Numbered from the stretch's first letter, positions 45,115-55,194 are shown. The stretch: DNA of 64,000 nucleotides from Butyrivibrio sp. AE3009 (GCF_000420845.1 NZ_ATVS01000002.1:62001-126000), one strand, 5' to 3'. Notes: generated by a model from the sequence alone, not told the origin. Numbers and translations are program-made.

Positions 45115-46314
45115 ATGAGTGATGTGATGAAAAAATATATAGAAGATGCCGAGAGTGCTCTTCTTCATACCTATAATCGTTATCAGATAGTCCTTGATAA
45201 GGGAGAAGGAGTATATCTCTATGATCTTGACGGCAAAAAATATCTCGACTTCGTGTCCGGTATTGCGGTATTTGCCCTGGGATATCATTACAAGGACTAT
45301 GATGATGCTCTCAAAGCACAGATTGATAAGGTGATTCATACCTCCAACTATTATTACAACGTTCCTGCTGTGGAAGCTGCAGGGAAACTCAAAAAGGTTT
45401 CAGGCATGGACAGGGTATTTTTTACCAACAGCGGAGCTGAGGCTATAGAGGGAGCGCTTAAGGCTGCAAGGAAGTATGCTTATCTCAAGGATGGAAGAAC
45501 AGATCATGAGATAATTGCCATGAATCATTCCTTCCACGGCAGAACCTTCGGAGCGCTGTCCGTTACAGGTAATCCTCATTACAGAGAACCATTTGAACCA
45601 ATGATCGGCAATATCAAGTTTGCGGATCTCAATGATTTTGACAGCGTACTTGCCTGTGTTAACGACAAAACCTGCGCTATCATCCTTGAGACGGTTCAGG
45701 GAGAGGGGGGGATTTTCCCCGCAACCGAGGAGTTCCTGACCAAAGTAAGAGCACTGTGTGATGAGAAGGATATTCTGCTTATTCTTGATGAGATCCAGTG
45801 TGGTATGGGTCGTACGGGATACATGTTTGCATGGCAGAAATACGGAATTAAGCCCGATATCATGACCACCGCCAAGGCTCTTGGATGCGGAGTTCCTGTC
45901 GGAGCATTCCTTATGACTGAGAAGGTTGGCCAGAATTCACTGGTGGCAGGAGACCACGGAACCACCTACGGTGGAAACCCCCTTGCCTGCGCAGCAATCA
46001 ATAAAGTTCTTGATTTATTTAATGAGGACAATATAATAGAGAATGTGAAAGAGGTAGCACCTTATCTGGAGCAGCGTCTTGATGAACTTAAGGATAAATA
46101 TGATTTTATCGTAGACAGACGCGGCGCAGGTCTTATGCAGGGGCTGGTATTTAACAGGCCGGTAGCGGAGGTTATCGGCGGAGCTCTTGAAAAAGGTCTT
46201 ATTCTGATCAACGCCGGAAGCGAGATCATCAGGTTTGTTCCCTCTCTGATTGTAAGTAGGAAGAACATAGATGACATGATCGAGATCCTCGATTCGTGTC
46301 TGGGGAGTTTATGA
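45115..46314 (+). CDS. argD: Acetylornithine aminotransferase
   Basis: This 399-residue class III PLP aminotransferase has FTNSGAEAIEGALKAAR, HSFHGRTFGALS, the ILDEIQCGMGRTG motif with the PLP-ring Asp, and Schiff-base Lys254 (TTAKALGCGVP). It makes acetylornithine from acetylglutamate semialdehyde. It closes the arginine operon and overlaps the next gene by 4 bp. Confidence 0.94.
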   Translation: MSDVMKKYIEDAESALLHTYNRYQIVLDKGEGVYLYDLDGKKYLDFVSGIAVFALGYHYKDYDDALKAQIDKVIHTSNYYYNVPAVEAAGKLKKVSGMDRVFFTNSGAEAIEGALKAARKYAYLKDGRTDHEIIAMNHSFHGRTFGALSVTGNPHYREPFEPMIGNIKFADLNDFDSVLACVNDKTCAIILETVQGEGGIFPATEEFLTKVRALCDEKDILLILDEIQCGMGRTGYMFAWQKYGIKPDIMTTAKALGCGVPVGAFLMTEKVGQNSLVAGDHGTTYGGNPLACAAINKVLDLFNEDNIIENVKEVAPYLEQRLDELKDKYDFIVDRRGAGLMQGLVFNRPVAEVIGGALEKGLILINAGSEIIRFVPSLIVSRKNIDDMIEILDSCLGSL

Positions 46315-47807
46315 AACTTAGAATAAGAATATATTCAATAATTCTAATAGCCTGTACTCTGGCAGGTGCCTTTGTTTATGCCCGCTCAGAGCAGAATGTG
46401 TTTGAAGATCATTCACTGTTCACCAAAGAGAAGACAACAGTAAGACTCTGGTATACGGACGATTCACTCACTCCGTATCTCCAGAGTAAGGCTGTTGCTT
46501 TTTCTGAGTCCAATAAAAGCGTCAGGGTTGAGCCGGTTCTTGTTTCGGGACTGGAATACCTTGAGGCTATCAATAAAGCATCAGTCGATGATGACAATTA
46601 TCCGGATTTATACATAACCACCAATGATTCCCTTGAGAAGGCCTATCTGGCAGGTCTTGCCATGGAGATTGACAGCGGCGAGGATTATCTTGATGAGGAG
46701 ATGTTCCCTATTGCGGCTGTTAATTCTGTTAAGTACAGGGGAAAATATATTGCCTATCCTTTCTATTTTGAGACCAGTTCTCTTGTTTACAACAAGACCT
46801 ATCTCGAAGACATGGCCAAGGAGAGAGTCCAGTCCGAGATGGATGCGGCTGAGGGTGAGGCTGCACAGGCAGAGGCTGATGCAGCAGCTTCAGAAGGTTC
46901 CTCTGAGGATGCCGCTGACGCAGCTTCATCAGAGAGTACCATTTCTCAGGAAGTGATAGATGAAGTTGTTGAGGAGAGCCTTCCTCTTACAATTTCCGAT
47001 ATCCTTGTCTTTGCGCAGAACTACAATGCCCCTGAGCAGGTAGAGGCCGTATTTAAGTGGGATGTAACGGATATCTTCTACAACTATTTCTTTGTAGGCA
47101 ATTATATGAATGTGGGCGGAAGCGCCGGTGACGATGTTTCCAAGATCGATATCTACAATACAGATACCATCAGCTGCATGAAAATATATCAGCAGCTCAA
47201 TCAGTTCTTTGCTATTGATGCCGAGGAAATAGATTACGATTCCATAACTAAAGACTTTATTGACGGTAAGATCGTCTTTACCGTGGCAACAACGGATATT
47301 CTGGCCAGGATCAATGAGGCCAAGGCAGCGGGAGAGTGTGATTTCGAATTTGCAGTTGCGGATATGCCCGGACTTACAGGAGATTTCGGCACCAGAACTA
47401 TGTCAGTTACCCAGTGCATTGTAGTTAACGGCTTTTCCCAGAATTACAGCGCAGCCAATCAGTTCGCAAGATATCTTTGCAATGATAATTCCGGTGATAT
47501 TTATTCCATGGGTGGCAAGGTTGCTGCTCACTATGGCGTGAAATATGCGGACAAGAATCTTAATACCTTTGTTGACGTGTACAATGATTCGGTTCCTATG
47601 CCCAAGACCATTGAGACCAGCAACCTCTGGATGGAACTTGAGATCGCATTTACCAAGATCTGGAACGGTGAAGACTGTAATGCCACATTGAAGCAGGTAT
47701 CTGAACGTATCATGACTCAGATAACCGGTGAAGTATACGAACAGGACAAACTTCCTGATCCTGAGAATGTGGATATTACCGAGGGACTTTCTGAGGATAG
47801 CGATTAA
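46311..47807 (+). CDS. Extracellular solute-binding protein, family 1 type
   Basis: This 498-residue exported protein starts in the argD stop (ATGA). The N-terminal hydrophobic segment (about 7-26) contains LIAC, a possible lipobox at Cys15, but the segment runs on, so it may be a membrane anchor instead. The pattern TVRLWYTDDSLTPYLQSKAVAFSES and DLYITTNDSLEKA is typical of sugar-binding proteins. An Ala/Glu/Ser-rich insertion (about 180-215) is unusual. No permease or ATPase gene adjoins it. It may be co-transcribed with argD, yet a link to arginine is not evident. Confidence 0.75.
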   Translation: MKLRIRIYSIILIACTLAGAFVYARSEQNVFEDHSLFTKEKTTVRLWYTDDSLTPYLQSKAVAFSESNKSVRVEPVLVSGLEYLEAINKASVDDDNYPDLYITTNDSLEKAYLAGLAMEIDSGEDYLDEEMFPIAAVNSVKYRGKYIAYPFYFETSSLVYNKTYLEDMAKERVQSEMDAAEGEAAQAEADAAASEGSSEDAADAASSESTISQEVIDEVVEESLPLTISDILVFAQNYNAPEQVEAVFKWDVTDIFYNYFFVGNYMNVGGSAGDDVSKIDIYNTDTISCMKIYQQLNQFFAIDAEEIDYDSITKDFIDGKIVFTVATTDILARINEAKAAGECDFEFAVADMPGLTGDFGTRTMSVTQCIVVNGFSQNYSAANQFARYLCNDNSGDIYSMGGKVAAHYGVKYADKNLNTFVDVYNDSVPMPKTIETSNLWMELEIAFTKIWNGEDCNATLKQVSERIMTQITGEVYEQDKLPDPENVDITEGLSEDSD

Positions 47808-47812
47808 GTAGC

Positions 47813-47873
47813 TTGCACAATTTTTTTTAATAAATTAGAATAAAAAAAGCATGGCGGGGTCCTCTTAGGAGGA
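47813..47873 (+). promoter_or_regulatory. comEA promoter and partly masked ribosome site
   Basis: TTGCAC (47813-47818) and TAGAAT (47836-47841) are 17 bp apart. Before the ATG, TCCTC (47860-47864) can pair with GAGGA (47869-47873), which includes the ribosome binding site, so translation may be damped. Confidence 0.55.
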
Positions 47874-47877
47874 AAAC

Positions 47878-48564
47878 ATGCGCAAATTTTTATTGATTTT
47901 GGTTTCTTTATTATGTCTGACCGGATGCGAGCGGGCTTCATCCGAGGTTGTACTTCGGGATGTTTCCGGCTTGGAGAGTAGTGAGATAGATGTGACAACT
48001 GTGGAAAAATCGGATGCTTCATCGTGTTATACAGCTGATGCTTCAGAGGCATCGGATGCGCAGGTCAGCATAACGACTATTGTTGTTTATGTCTGCGGAG
48101 CAGTCAGAGCTCCCGGAGTTTATGAGCTTACGGAAGGCGCCAGGATTAACGATGCTGTTATGGCGGCTGGAGGTTTCTCTGAGGAAGCGGATACCGATTA
48201 TGTCAATCTTGCGGCAGCTCTGAAGGATGGAATGAAACTCAGGATTCCTACAATGGCGGAGACAGCTGCTGGCAGTGATACTGAAGCGGCAATGCAGACG
48301 CAGAATGGTACTATGCCTGAGAGCTACGATACTCCGGTGGATTCTTCCGGGGACCTATGTGACGGTGATTCGGAGCTTGTTAATATCAACACGGCTTCCA
48401 AAGAACAGCTAATGACTCTCCCGGGTATCGGAGAGAAAGTGGCCACCAGGATAATCGAGTACCGTGACAAGAATGGGAACTTTCGCAAAAAAGAGGATAT
48501 AATGAAAATCTCCGGAATTAAGGATAAACTTTTTTCCAAGATCAGTGATAAGATAACAGTTTGA
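47878..48564 (+). CDS. comEA: ComEA-type DNA-binding lipoprotein
   Basis: This is a 228-residue protein. The signal peptide ends in the lipobox LTGC (Cys17), so it is lipid-anchored rather than held by a transmembrane helix as in Bacillus ComEA. A SLBB domain (about 65-125, VYVCGAVRAPGVYEL) is followed by a linker and a double helix-hairpin-helix (about 165-228, VNINTASKEQLMTLPGIGEKVATRII and IMKISGIKDK). ComEA binds incoming DNA at the cell surface. comEC lies 3 kb downstream. Confidence 0.9.
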   Translation: MRKFLLILVSLLCLTGCERASSEVVLRDVSGLESSEIDVTTVEKSDASSCYTADASEASDAQVSITTIVVYVCGAVRAPGVYELTEGARINDAVMAAGGFSEEADTDYVNLAAALKDGMKLRIPTMAETAAGSDTEAAMQTQNGTMPESYDTPVDSSGDLCDGDSELVNINTASKEQLMTLPGIGEKVATRIIEYRDKNGNFRKKEDIMKISGIKDKLFSKISDKITV

Positions 48565-48585
48565 ATATACAGGATTGGTGAAAAC

Positions 48586-49266
48586 ATGAGTAAAAAGGCA
48601 CTTGTAGTTGATGATGAGAAAGTAATCGTAAAGGGCATCAAATTCAGTCTCGAACAGGATGATATAGTTGTTGACTGCGCCTATGACGGCCAGGAAGCTC
48701 TTGAGATGGCAAGAGCCAAGGAATATGACATCATTCTTCTTGATGTTATGCTTCCGGGACTTACCGGATTTGAGGTATGCCAGCAGATAAGGGAATTTTC
48801 CAATGTTCCGATTATCATGCTTACAGCCAAGGGCGATGACATGGACAAGATCTTGGGACTTGAGTACGGTGCTGACGATTATATAACCAAGCCTTTCAAT
48901 ATTCTTGAGGTTAAGGCCAGGATCAAGGCCATTATGAGAAGAGCTACCAAGGCTTCTTCCGGAAAGGGCGACATCGAATACGGAGATCTTCGTCTCAATG
49001 AGGAATACAGACGAGTATTTATCGGCGACAGAGAGATCAACGTAACCAGCCGTGAATATGAGCTCCTTGAGCTTCTTGCTTCCAACCCCGGCAAGGTATA
49101 TTCAAGAGAAGAGCTTCTTACTACCATTTGGGGAAATGATTATCCCGGTGATGAGAGAACCGTTGATGTTCATATCAGACGACTTCGTGAGAAGCTTGAG
49201 AGTACACCCAGCGAGCCCAGATATGTAAGAACCAAGTGGGGAAGCGGATACTTTTTCCAGGCATAA
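48586..49266 (+). CDS. Response regulator, OmpR/WalR type
   Basis: This is a 226-residue protein: receiver domain (about 1-120) with VVDDEK, phospho-acceptor Asp53 (LLDVMLPG) and TKPF, then a winged-helix domain (about 130-226) with TSREYELLELL and DVHIRRLREKLE. It resembles WalR/YycF. Its partner kinase gene starts 9 bp downstream. Targets are probably cell-wall or envelope genes if it is the WalR equivalent. Confidence 0.9.
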   Translation: MSKKALVVDDEKVIVKGIKFSLEQDDIVVDCAYDGQEALEMARAKEYDIILLDVMLPGLTGFEVCQQIREFSNVPIIMLTAKGDDMDKILGLEYGADDYITKPFNILEVKARIKAIMRRATKASSGKGDIEYGDLRLNEEYRRVFIGDREINVTSREYELLELLASNPGKVYSREELLTTIWGNDYPGDERTVDVHIRRLREKLESTPSEPRYVRTKWGSGYFFQA

Positions 49267-49275
49267 TGTGATACT

Positions 49276-50778
49276 ATGGCGCAGATTTTTAAGAACCTTA
49301 AAATTCGATATATTTTAAAAAGTCTAAGGGTACGATTCTTCATAATTGTTTTCGCAACAGGCCTTATATCCTGTCTTGTTATGCATGCGGTAATTCTTGA
49401 CAGTTATGAGGATCGTGCCGTCAATGTCAAATCAACTGAGGTTCAGACTCAGTTGAAGATTCTGGCTAATCACCTGATCGCTTACAATTATTTACAGGAC
49501 ACTTCTTCAGAGGTTATCAATGCCGAGCTCGATATGCTGGCTAATCTCTATGACGGAAGAGTAATGGTCATCAATGACGATCTTAAGGTCGTTAAGGATA
49601 CCTACAATATCAGTCAGGGCAAGATTATTATTTCCGAAGAAGTAGTTAACTGCCTTAAGACGGGACAGAGGGGAGCTGTATCCAAGTTTGACAAGAACAA
49701 CGGATATATTGAGATGATCACTCCCATTATTGAATCTCAGCTGATCCAGGAAGAGGATGTATCTGATGTTGGTGATACCGGCGTTGTTGTAAGGGGTGTG
49801 CTTCTTACCAGCGTATCAACGGATACCATTGAGACAACTTTGGATATTCTGGGAAGAAGAGCTACGACTCTTGAAGTTATTATTGTAACGGTCATCCTTG
49901 TTTTCGCTGCCTGGGTTGCCAATATTCTTCTTAAACCCTTTAACAGGATCACAGCCGCCATCAACGATGTTAAGGCAGGATATACGGACCAGCCTGTCAG
50001 CGGTCCCAATTATTATGAGACCGAGCAGATCCTCAATGCCTTCAATGCTCTGCTTAAGAGGATGAAGGTACTGGATGATTCCAGACAGGAATTCGTATCC
50101 AACGTATCTCATGAGCTTAAGACCCCCATTACTTCCATGAAGGTTATTGCGGATTCTCTTCTTGCTCAGGAGGAAGTACCAAATGAGCTGTACAGGGATT
50201 TCATGAATGATATTTCCCATGAGATTGACCGTGAGGACAAGATAATCAACGATCTTCTGGTGCTGGTCAAGATGGACAAGAAGGCATCGGGACTTATTGT
50301 CACCAATGTTGATGTGGTCAATCTTACGGAATCTGTTCTTAAGAGGCTTCGTCCCATTGCCATGCAGAGAAACATTGACCTTACTCTTGAGAGTAAGAGA
50401 GCTGTTACGGCTGAGATTGATGAGGTCAAGATATCGCTGGTAATAATGAACCTGGTGGAGAATGCCATCAAATACAACAATGACAACGGCTGGGTCAGAG
50501 TTACTATAGATGCGGATCATCAGTATTTTTACATTGAGGTTAAGGACTCGGGGGTAGGTATTCCCGAGGACTGCTTCGACCATATTTACGAGAGATTCTA
50601 CAGAGTGGACAAGTCCAGATCCAGAGAGGTAGGAGGCACAGGCCTCGGACTGTCCATAGCAAGAAGCGCGGTTATTATGCACAGAGGTTCAATAGACCTT
50701 AAGAGTAAGCCGGGAGAAGGCACCACCTTCACCATCAAGATTCCGCTTATCTGTGCAGGCAACAAGAAGCAGCAGTGA
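49276..50778 (+). CDS. Membrane sensor histidine kinase, WalK-like
   Basis: This is a 500-residue protein. Two membrane segments (about 20-40 and 195-215) flank an extracellular sensor domain. A HAMP domain (about 216-265) leads to the phospho-accepting His279 (VSHELKTP) and an ATPase domain with N box (NLVENAIKYN), G1 (DSGVGIP), F box and G2 (GGTGLGLSIA). It lacks the cytoplasmic PAS domain of Bacillus WalK. It works with the regulator just upstream. Confidence 0.9.
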   Translation: MAQIFKNLKIRYILKSLRVRFFIIVFATGLISCLVMHAVILDSYEDRAVNVKSTEVQTQLKILANHLIAYNYLQDTSSEVINAELDMLANLYDGRVMVINDDLKVVKDTYNISQGKIIISEEVVNCLKTGQRGAVSKFDKNNGYIEMITPIIESQLIQEEDVSDVGDTGVVVRGVLLTSVSTDTIETTLDILGRRATTLEVIIVTVILVFAAWVANILLKPFNRITAAINDVKAGYTDQPVSGPNYYETEQILNAFNALLKRMKVLDDSRQEFVSNVSHELKTPITSMKVIADSLLAQEEVPNELYRDFMNDISHEIDREDKIINDLLVLVKMDKKASGLIVTNVDVVNLTESVLKRLRPIAMQRNIDLTLESKRAVTAEIDEVKISLVIMNLVENAIKYNNDNGWVRVTIDADHQYFYIEVKDSGVGIPEDCFDHIYERFYRVDKSRSREVGGTGLGLSIARSAVIMHRGSIDLKSKPGEGTTFTIKIPLICAGNKKQQ

Positions 50779-50790
50779 GAGGCTACGGAT

Positions 50791-51732
50791 ATGATAGGAG
50801 CAAAGCATAAGCTTTTTATTAAAAAACTGAATACCCTGCTGGTTGTCACGCTGCTTGGCATCGTTTCTTTTGGCTGCGGCAAGCAGAAGGAGCCGCCGGA
50901 AGGCAGTATCAAGGTATATTATGTGAACAGTGAGGAGACCGGCATTATTTCCGATGATTATGTTCTCAATGCCGGTATGGAGGATGCTGACGCCGCCATA
51001 GCGGAGCTGATGGAGGTTCTTCGGACCATGCCTGACAGGCTGCAGTATGAGGCGCCTATTTCCGATAGCAATGAGCTGATCAGCTATACCCTTAAGGATA
51101 AGCTCCTTACCTTGAATTTCGGGGCAGGTTATATGGAACTTGGAAGAACCATAGAGATCCTTGACAGAGCTGCAATAGTCAGGACTTTTACCCAGCTTGA
51201 CAGCGTTGATTATGTGTCCTTCCAGATAGACGGAGCGCCCCTTACAGATCACTACGGGAATATTGTCGGAAATATGTCAGCAGATACCTTTATCAATAAT
51301 GTGGGCAATGAGATCAACACCTATGAGAAGGTACAGCTCAAGCTCTATTTTGCCACCAAGGAAGGCAACAGGCTAAGCCCTGTGTACAGATCCGTTGTGT
51401 ATAACAGTAATATTTCCATGGAGAGACTTGCGGTTGAGCAGATCATAAACGGGCCCAACACAGACATAGTTTTTCCTTCGATTTCCAAGGATACCAAGAT
51501 TAAGAGTGTCAATGTCAAGGACGGAGTCTGCTACATTGACTTTGACAATGGCTTCCTTAGCCCGGTGGATAATGTTACAGCAGAAGCTGCAATCTATTCC
51601 ATCGTCAACACGGTAACAGAGCTTCCTGCAGTTAACAAAGTGGCATTTTCCGTTAACGGTGAGGATTCCTTTACTTTCATGGACTTTCTTATAAGCGGAC
51701 AGTACGAGAGAAATCTTGATATTGTCGACTAA
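50791..51732 (+). CDS. GerMN-domain lipoprotein
   Basis: This is a 313-residue protein. The signal peptide ends in SFGC (Cys29), so it is lipid-anchored outside. Two GerMN-type repeats follow (about 40-165 and 175-305), the second with ISMERLAVEQIINGPN and VKDGVCYIDFDNGF. GerMN domains occur in the sporulation protein GerM and in lipoproteins coded next to two-component systems. It begins 12 bp after the kinase gene and may modulate that kinase, by analogy only. Confidence 0.82.
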   Translation: MIGAKHKLFIKKLNTLLVVTLLGIVSFGCGKQKEPPEGSIKVYYVNSEETGIISDDYVLNAGMEDADAAIAELMEVLRTMPDRLQYEAPISDSNELISYTLKDKLLTLNFGAGYMELGRTIEILDRAAIVRTFTQLDSVDYVSFQIDGAPLTDHYGNIVGNMSADTFINNVGNEINTYEKVQLKLYFATKEGNRLSPVYRSVVYNSNISMERLAVEQIINGPNTDIVFPSISKDTKIKSVNVKDGVCYIDFDNGFLSPVDNVTAEAAIYSIVNTVTELPAVNKVAFSVNGEDSFTFMDFLISGQYERNLDIVD

Positions 51733-51762
51733 TTCTAAATAATCAGGAGTTTGTTATTAATT

Positions 51763-54075
51763 ATGAAACGGCCGTTATGTCTGATTACCATAGTCATTGC
51801 GGCGGCTGTGTTTTTGTACCTGGAGTTATTTTCAGACAATCTGCTCTCTGATACTTCGGGGGAGATTGACGGAAGCCACATTTCCATATGCGGCACCGTC
51901 AGCTTTCGCGAGTATCGGAAGGACTATATCGGCAATGTTTTGCCTGTCTTGTATCTTATCCCGGATAACGGTGAGTATTCCGGGAATCTGAAATATATTC
52001 AATGTTACATGAGTTCTTCAGAAGGGTATATTCCTTCAATTGGGGACAAAATTAAAGTTGAAGGCAGGGTGAAGGCATTTATGCCTCCCACCAATCCCGG
52101 AGAATTCAACAGTCTGCTGTATTATTCAACCTTAAAAATTTCATACAGATTGACCGGAGCGCAGGTGCTGGGAGCCTCCGGAGAAATTGATCATGTAAAA
52201 GAGTACCTGTGCAGGATCAGGTTCTTCCTTGAGAAATCACTGGACAGAGCACTTGAGCCCCGGGACAGCGCCATGCTTAAGGCAGTTCTTCTCGGGGACA
52301 GGGCCTATATGGACGAGGAGATGAAAGAGCTCTATAAGCAGTGCGGGATTATTCATATTCTGTCGGTCAGTGGTCTTCACATTTCAATAATGGGAATGGG
52401 AATATATGAACTTCTTAGGAAAATCCGGGTGAACCAAAATCTGGCGGGACTTCTTTCCATAGGCTTTATATACCTGTACGGCACCATGTGCGGTATGGGA
52501 ACATCACCCTTTAGGGCAATACTTATGTTTTCGCTAAGAATGCTGGCGCCTATGTTGAGAAGAACCTATGATATTCTGACAGCTTTGGGGCTGGCGGGAT
52601 TACTGCTCCTTATAAGCCAGCCCCTTTACCTGTATAACAGCGGCTTTTTGTTCTCCTTCGGGGCTGTTATTGGAATCGCTTATTTAAGACAATCACTTTT
52701 ACCTGTGTTTTTGGAAAAAAAGTGGAAAATGCATCTGGTTACGGATGATGAGGAAAAGCGGTGGCAGAAGGTAATTTACTTTTGTACGGAAAGCCTTATA
52801 TCTTCGCTGGCGATATTTATTGTGACGCTGCCGGTATATGCCTCGTCTTACTATACTTATCCGGTCTATGGCTTTATGCTCAATCTTTTGATAATTCCTC
52901 TAATGATCCCATTTATGATTGTGGGATTCATATGCCTTGTTCTGGCAGCCATATCATCGAAACTGGCGTTTATACCGGGAATAGTAGTGCATGTGATACT
53001 TGAGGGGATCAGTTTATCCTGCGAAGCGATGAGGGGAATTCCCGGCAAAACCTGGTACATCGGGCATACCGATCATATTAAGATCACCATATATCTTGCG
53101 ATCATACTGGCTTATCCGCTTATATCGGATATGGTGAAGAAGAGGCTATCCGGTAAGAAAAAGATAACCGCGCAAAGGAGACTGTTATATGAGGCGGCAA
53201 GGTATGCGGTTCTTATAGGAGCCATGGTCATATTACTGTTTAGCATAAAGGCGCCTGTCACGGTGACGGCGCTTGATATCGGACAGGGAGATGCGATTGT
53301 TCTTGAGGTAGAGAATAAGACCATGCTTATTGATGGCGGTAGCACCTCCGAGAAGCAGATAGGTAAATATAAGCTGATTCCCTTCTTGCAATATGAAGGT
53401 ATCGGTTATATCGACATAGCGGTTATGACCCATGAGGATACGGATCATATAAGCGGGCTTCTGGAGCTTATGGACGATATGGAAAAGGGTGGAATTGCTA
53501 TTGGTAACCTGGTGCTTCCGGGGATTCCTGAGAGCCTTAAGGGCGATAATTATCATGAGCTGGAGAGTAGAGCCTCTAAGCTTAATATTCCCATAACATA
53601 TATCTGCGAGGGCAAGAAGCTGGTTATTCCCGGAACAAGCGCTGAACTTATCTGCCTCAATCCGGACCCGCATATTTCCTATGAAGGTGCCAATGAATAC
53701 TCTACTGTTCTATATATGCGATATGGTGATTTCTCCGCTCTTTTTACAGGAGATGTGGAAGGCGCCGGGCAGGAGAATCTCAAGGAAAATATTGCATTGG
53801 CAGGGGGTGAATATTCAGGTCTTACGCTACTTAAAGTGGCCCATCATGGTTCCGAATACACCACCGATGAGGAATTTCTTAATATGGTCAGGCCAAAGAT
53901 CGCAGTGATCAGCTGCGGAAAAGACAATTCCTACGGGCATCCCCACAGAGCCCTTCTTGAGAGGCTTAACTCCTTGGGCGCAGGAATCTATCGCACCGAT
54001 GAAAGCGGCGCGATAAGGATAGAAACAAACGGGAAGAACTGCAAAATCATCCCATTCGTGAGCTTAGGAGAGTAA
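51763..54075 (+). CDS. comEC: ComEC/Rec2 DNA-uptake channel protein
   Basis: This 770-residue protein has an N-terminal DUF4131-like domain (about 1-170), a Competence domain with about eight membrane helices (about 175-500, starting LKAVLLGDRAYMDEE and HILSVSGLHISIMG), and a metallo-beta-lactamase domain (about 510-770) with THEDTDHISG and VAHHGSEYT. It carries single-stranded DNA across the membrane. The ATG at 51763 is 13 bp from AGGAG; a TTG at 51751 is too close to that site. Confidence 0.92.
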   Translation: MKRPLCLITIVIAAAVFLYLELFSDNLLSDTSGEIDGSHISICGTVSFREYRKDYIGNVLPVLYLIPDNGEYSGNLKYIQCYMSSSEGYIPSIGDKIKVEGRVKAFMPPTNPGEFNSLLYYSTLKISYRLTGAQVLGASGEIDHVKEYLCRIRFFLEKSLDRALEPRDSAMLKAVLLGDRAYMDEEMKELYKQCGIIHILSVSGLHISIMGMGIYELLRKIRVNQNLAGLLSIGFIYLYGTMCGMGTSPFRAILMFSLRMLAPMLRRTYDILTALGLAGLLLLISQPLYLYNSGFLFSFGAVIGIAYLRQSLLPVFLEKKWKMHLVTDDEEKRWQKVIYFCTESLISSLAIFIVTLPVYASSYYTYPVYGFMLNLLIIPLMIPFMIVGFICLVLAAISSKLAFIPGIVVHVILEGISLSCEAMRGIPGKTWYIGHTDHIKITIYLAIILAYPLISDMVKKRLSGKKKITAQRRLLYEAARYAVLIGAMVILLFSIKAPVTVTALDIGQGDAIVLEVENKTMLIDGGSTSEKQIGKYKLIPFLQYEGIGYIDIAVMTHEDTDHISGLLELMDDMEKGGIAIGNLVLPGIPESLKGDNYHELESRASKLNIPITYICEGKKLVIPGTSAELICLNPDPHISYEGANEYSTVLYMRYGDFSALFTGDVEGAGQENLKENIALAGGEYSGLTLLKVAHHGSEYTTDEEFLNMVRPKIAVISCGKDNSYGHPHRALLERLNSLGAGIYRTDESGAIRIETNGKNCKIIPFVSLGE

Positions 54076-54100
54076 ATATGGAAATTGGCCAAATAGTCAG

Positions 54101-54129
54101 TTGTTATTGGTCAGCCAACTTGCTAAAAT
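54101..54129 (+). promoter_or_regulatory. holA promoter
   Basis: TTGTTA (54101-54106) and TAAAAT (54124-54129) are 17 bp apart, 40 bp before the ATG. Confidence 0.5.
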
Positions 54130-54168
54130 ATTAGGGATATTATTACAACCATTTGGAAAAGGAATAAA

Positions 54169-55194
54169 ATGCCGGCTAAAACGTCAGACTTTCAGGTAAA
54201 GCAAAAACAACTAAACGATGATATCAAGAACGGGGTTTTTAAGCCTTGTTATCTTATCTGTGGTGAGGAAGCCTATCTGAGATACCAGAACAGGGACAAG
54301 CTTCTCAAGGCTCTTTCCGCGGATGCTTCTTCCATGAATTTCACAAGATATGAGGGAGACGGCATCAATCCTCTTGAAATAATCGATATGGCAGAGACAA
54401 TGCCTTTTCTTGCGGATAAAAGAGTACTGCTTATAGAGGACAGCGGCTTTTTCAAAAACGGATGTCCTGAGCTTGCGGAGTACCTTAAGAGTCCTGCTGA
54501 GTCTGCAGTCATAATATTTGTGGAAAAGGACCTGGATAAGAGGAAAGATATTTATAAGGCCCTCAGTAAGACGGGCTTTGAGATAAGCTGTGATGTACAG
54601 GATGATCAGATGCTTATCAGGTGGATCCTTTCCAGAGTCACTTCCGAAGGAAAAAACATTTCACCCGGTGCTGCGTCTTTTTTCCTTGAGAGAGTGGGAA
54701 CGGATATGTCCAATATCAGCACGGAGATTGAGAAACTTGTGTGCTATTGCATGGACAGAGACCGCATAACGGAGGAGGATATCGAGGCAGTCTGCGCCAA
54801 CTGGCTTACCAGCCGCATTTTTGCCATGACTGATGCCATTGTTGAGAGGAATCAGAAGAGAGCCATCGATCTTTATTATGATCTGCTGGCACTTAAGGAG
54901 CCTCCTGCCAAGATCCTTGCACTTATCACAAGGCAGTTTAATATCATGCTGCAGGTCAAGGAGATGACAGACAACAGGCGTGATAAGGGAAGTATCGCAA
55001 GTGCACTTAAGATTGCCCCTTTTCTTGTCGGAAAATATCAGAACTGGGCCAGAGGATACAGCAATCAGGAGCTTTTGGATGCTCTGGAGCTGTGTGCCTC
55101 CAATGACGAAGCGGTCAAGACCGGCAAGCTGGATTATGTCATCAGTGTCGAAATGGTCATAATAAAATGTACAACGGTCAAAAAGGTGGTTTAA
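54169..55194 (+). CDS. holA: DNA polymerase III delta subunit
   Basis: This 341-residue clamp-loader subunit has the opening YLICGEEAYLRYQNRDKL, then LADKRVLLIEDSGFF, and the C-terminal helical LARLLTRQFN-like pattern (ILALITRQFNIMLQVKEM). It opens the sliding clamp during replication. comEC-holA order is conserved in Firmicutes. Confidence 0.93.
   Translation: MPAKTSDFQVKQKQLNDDIKNGVFKPCYLICGEEAYLRYQNRDKLLKALSADASSMNFTRYEGDGINPLEIIDMAETMPFLADKRVLLIEDSGFFKNGCPELAEYLKSPAESAVIIFVEKDLDKRKDIYKALSKTGFEISCDVQDDQMLIRWILSRVTSEGKNISPGAASFFLERVGTDMSNISTEIEKLVCYCMDRDRITEEDIEAVCANWLTSRIFAMTDAIVERNQKRAIDLYYDLLALKEPPAKILALITRQFNIMLQVKEMTDNRRDKGSIASALKIAPFLVGKYQNWARGYSNQELLDALELCASNDEAVKTGKLDYVISVEMVIIKCTTVKKVV

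Noticed and set aside
49816..50682. Minus-strand frame of 288 residues
   Set aside because: It is antisense to the histidine kinase catalytic domains.
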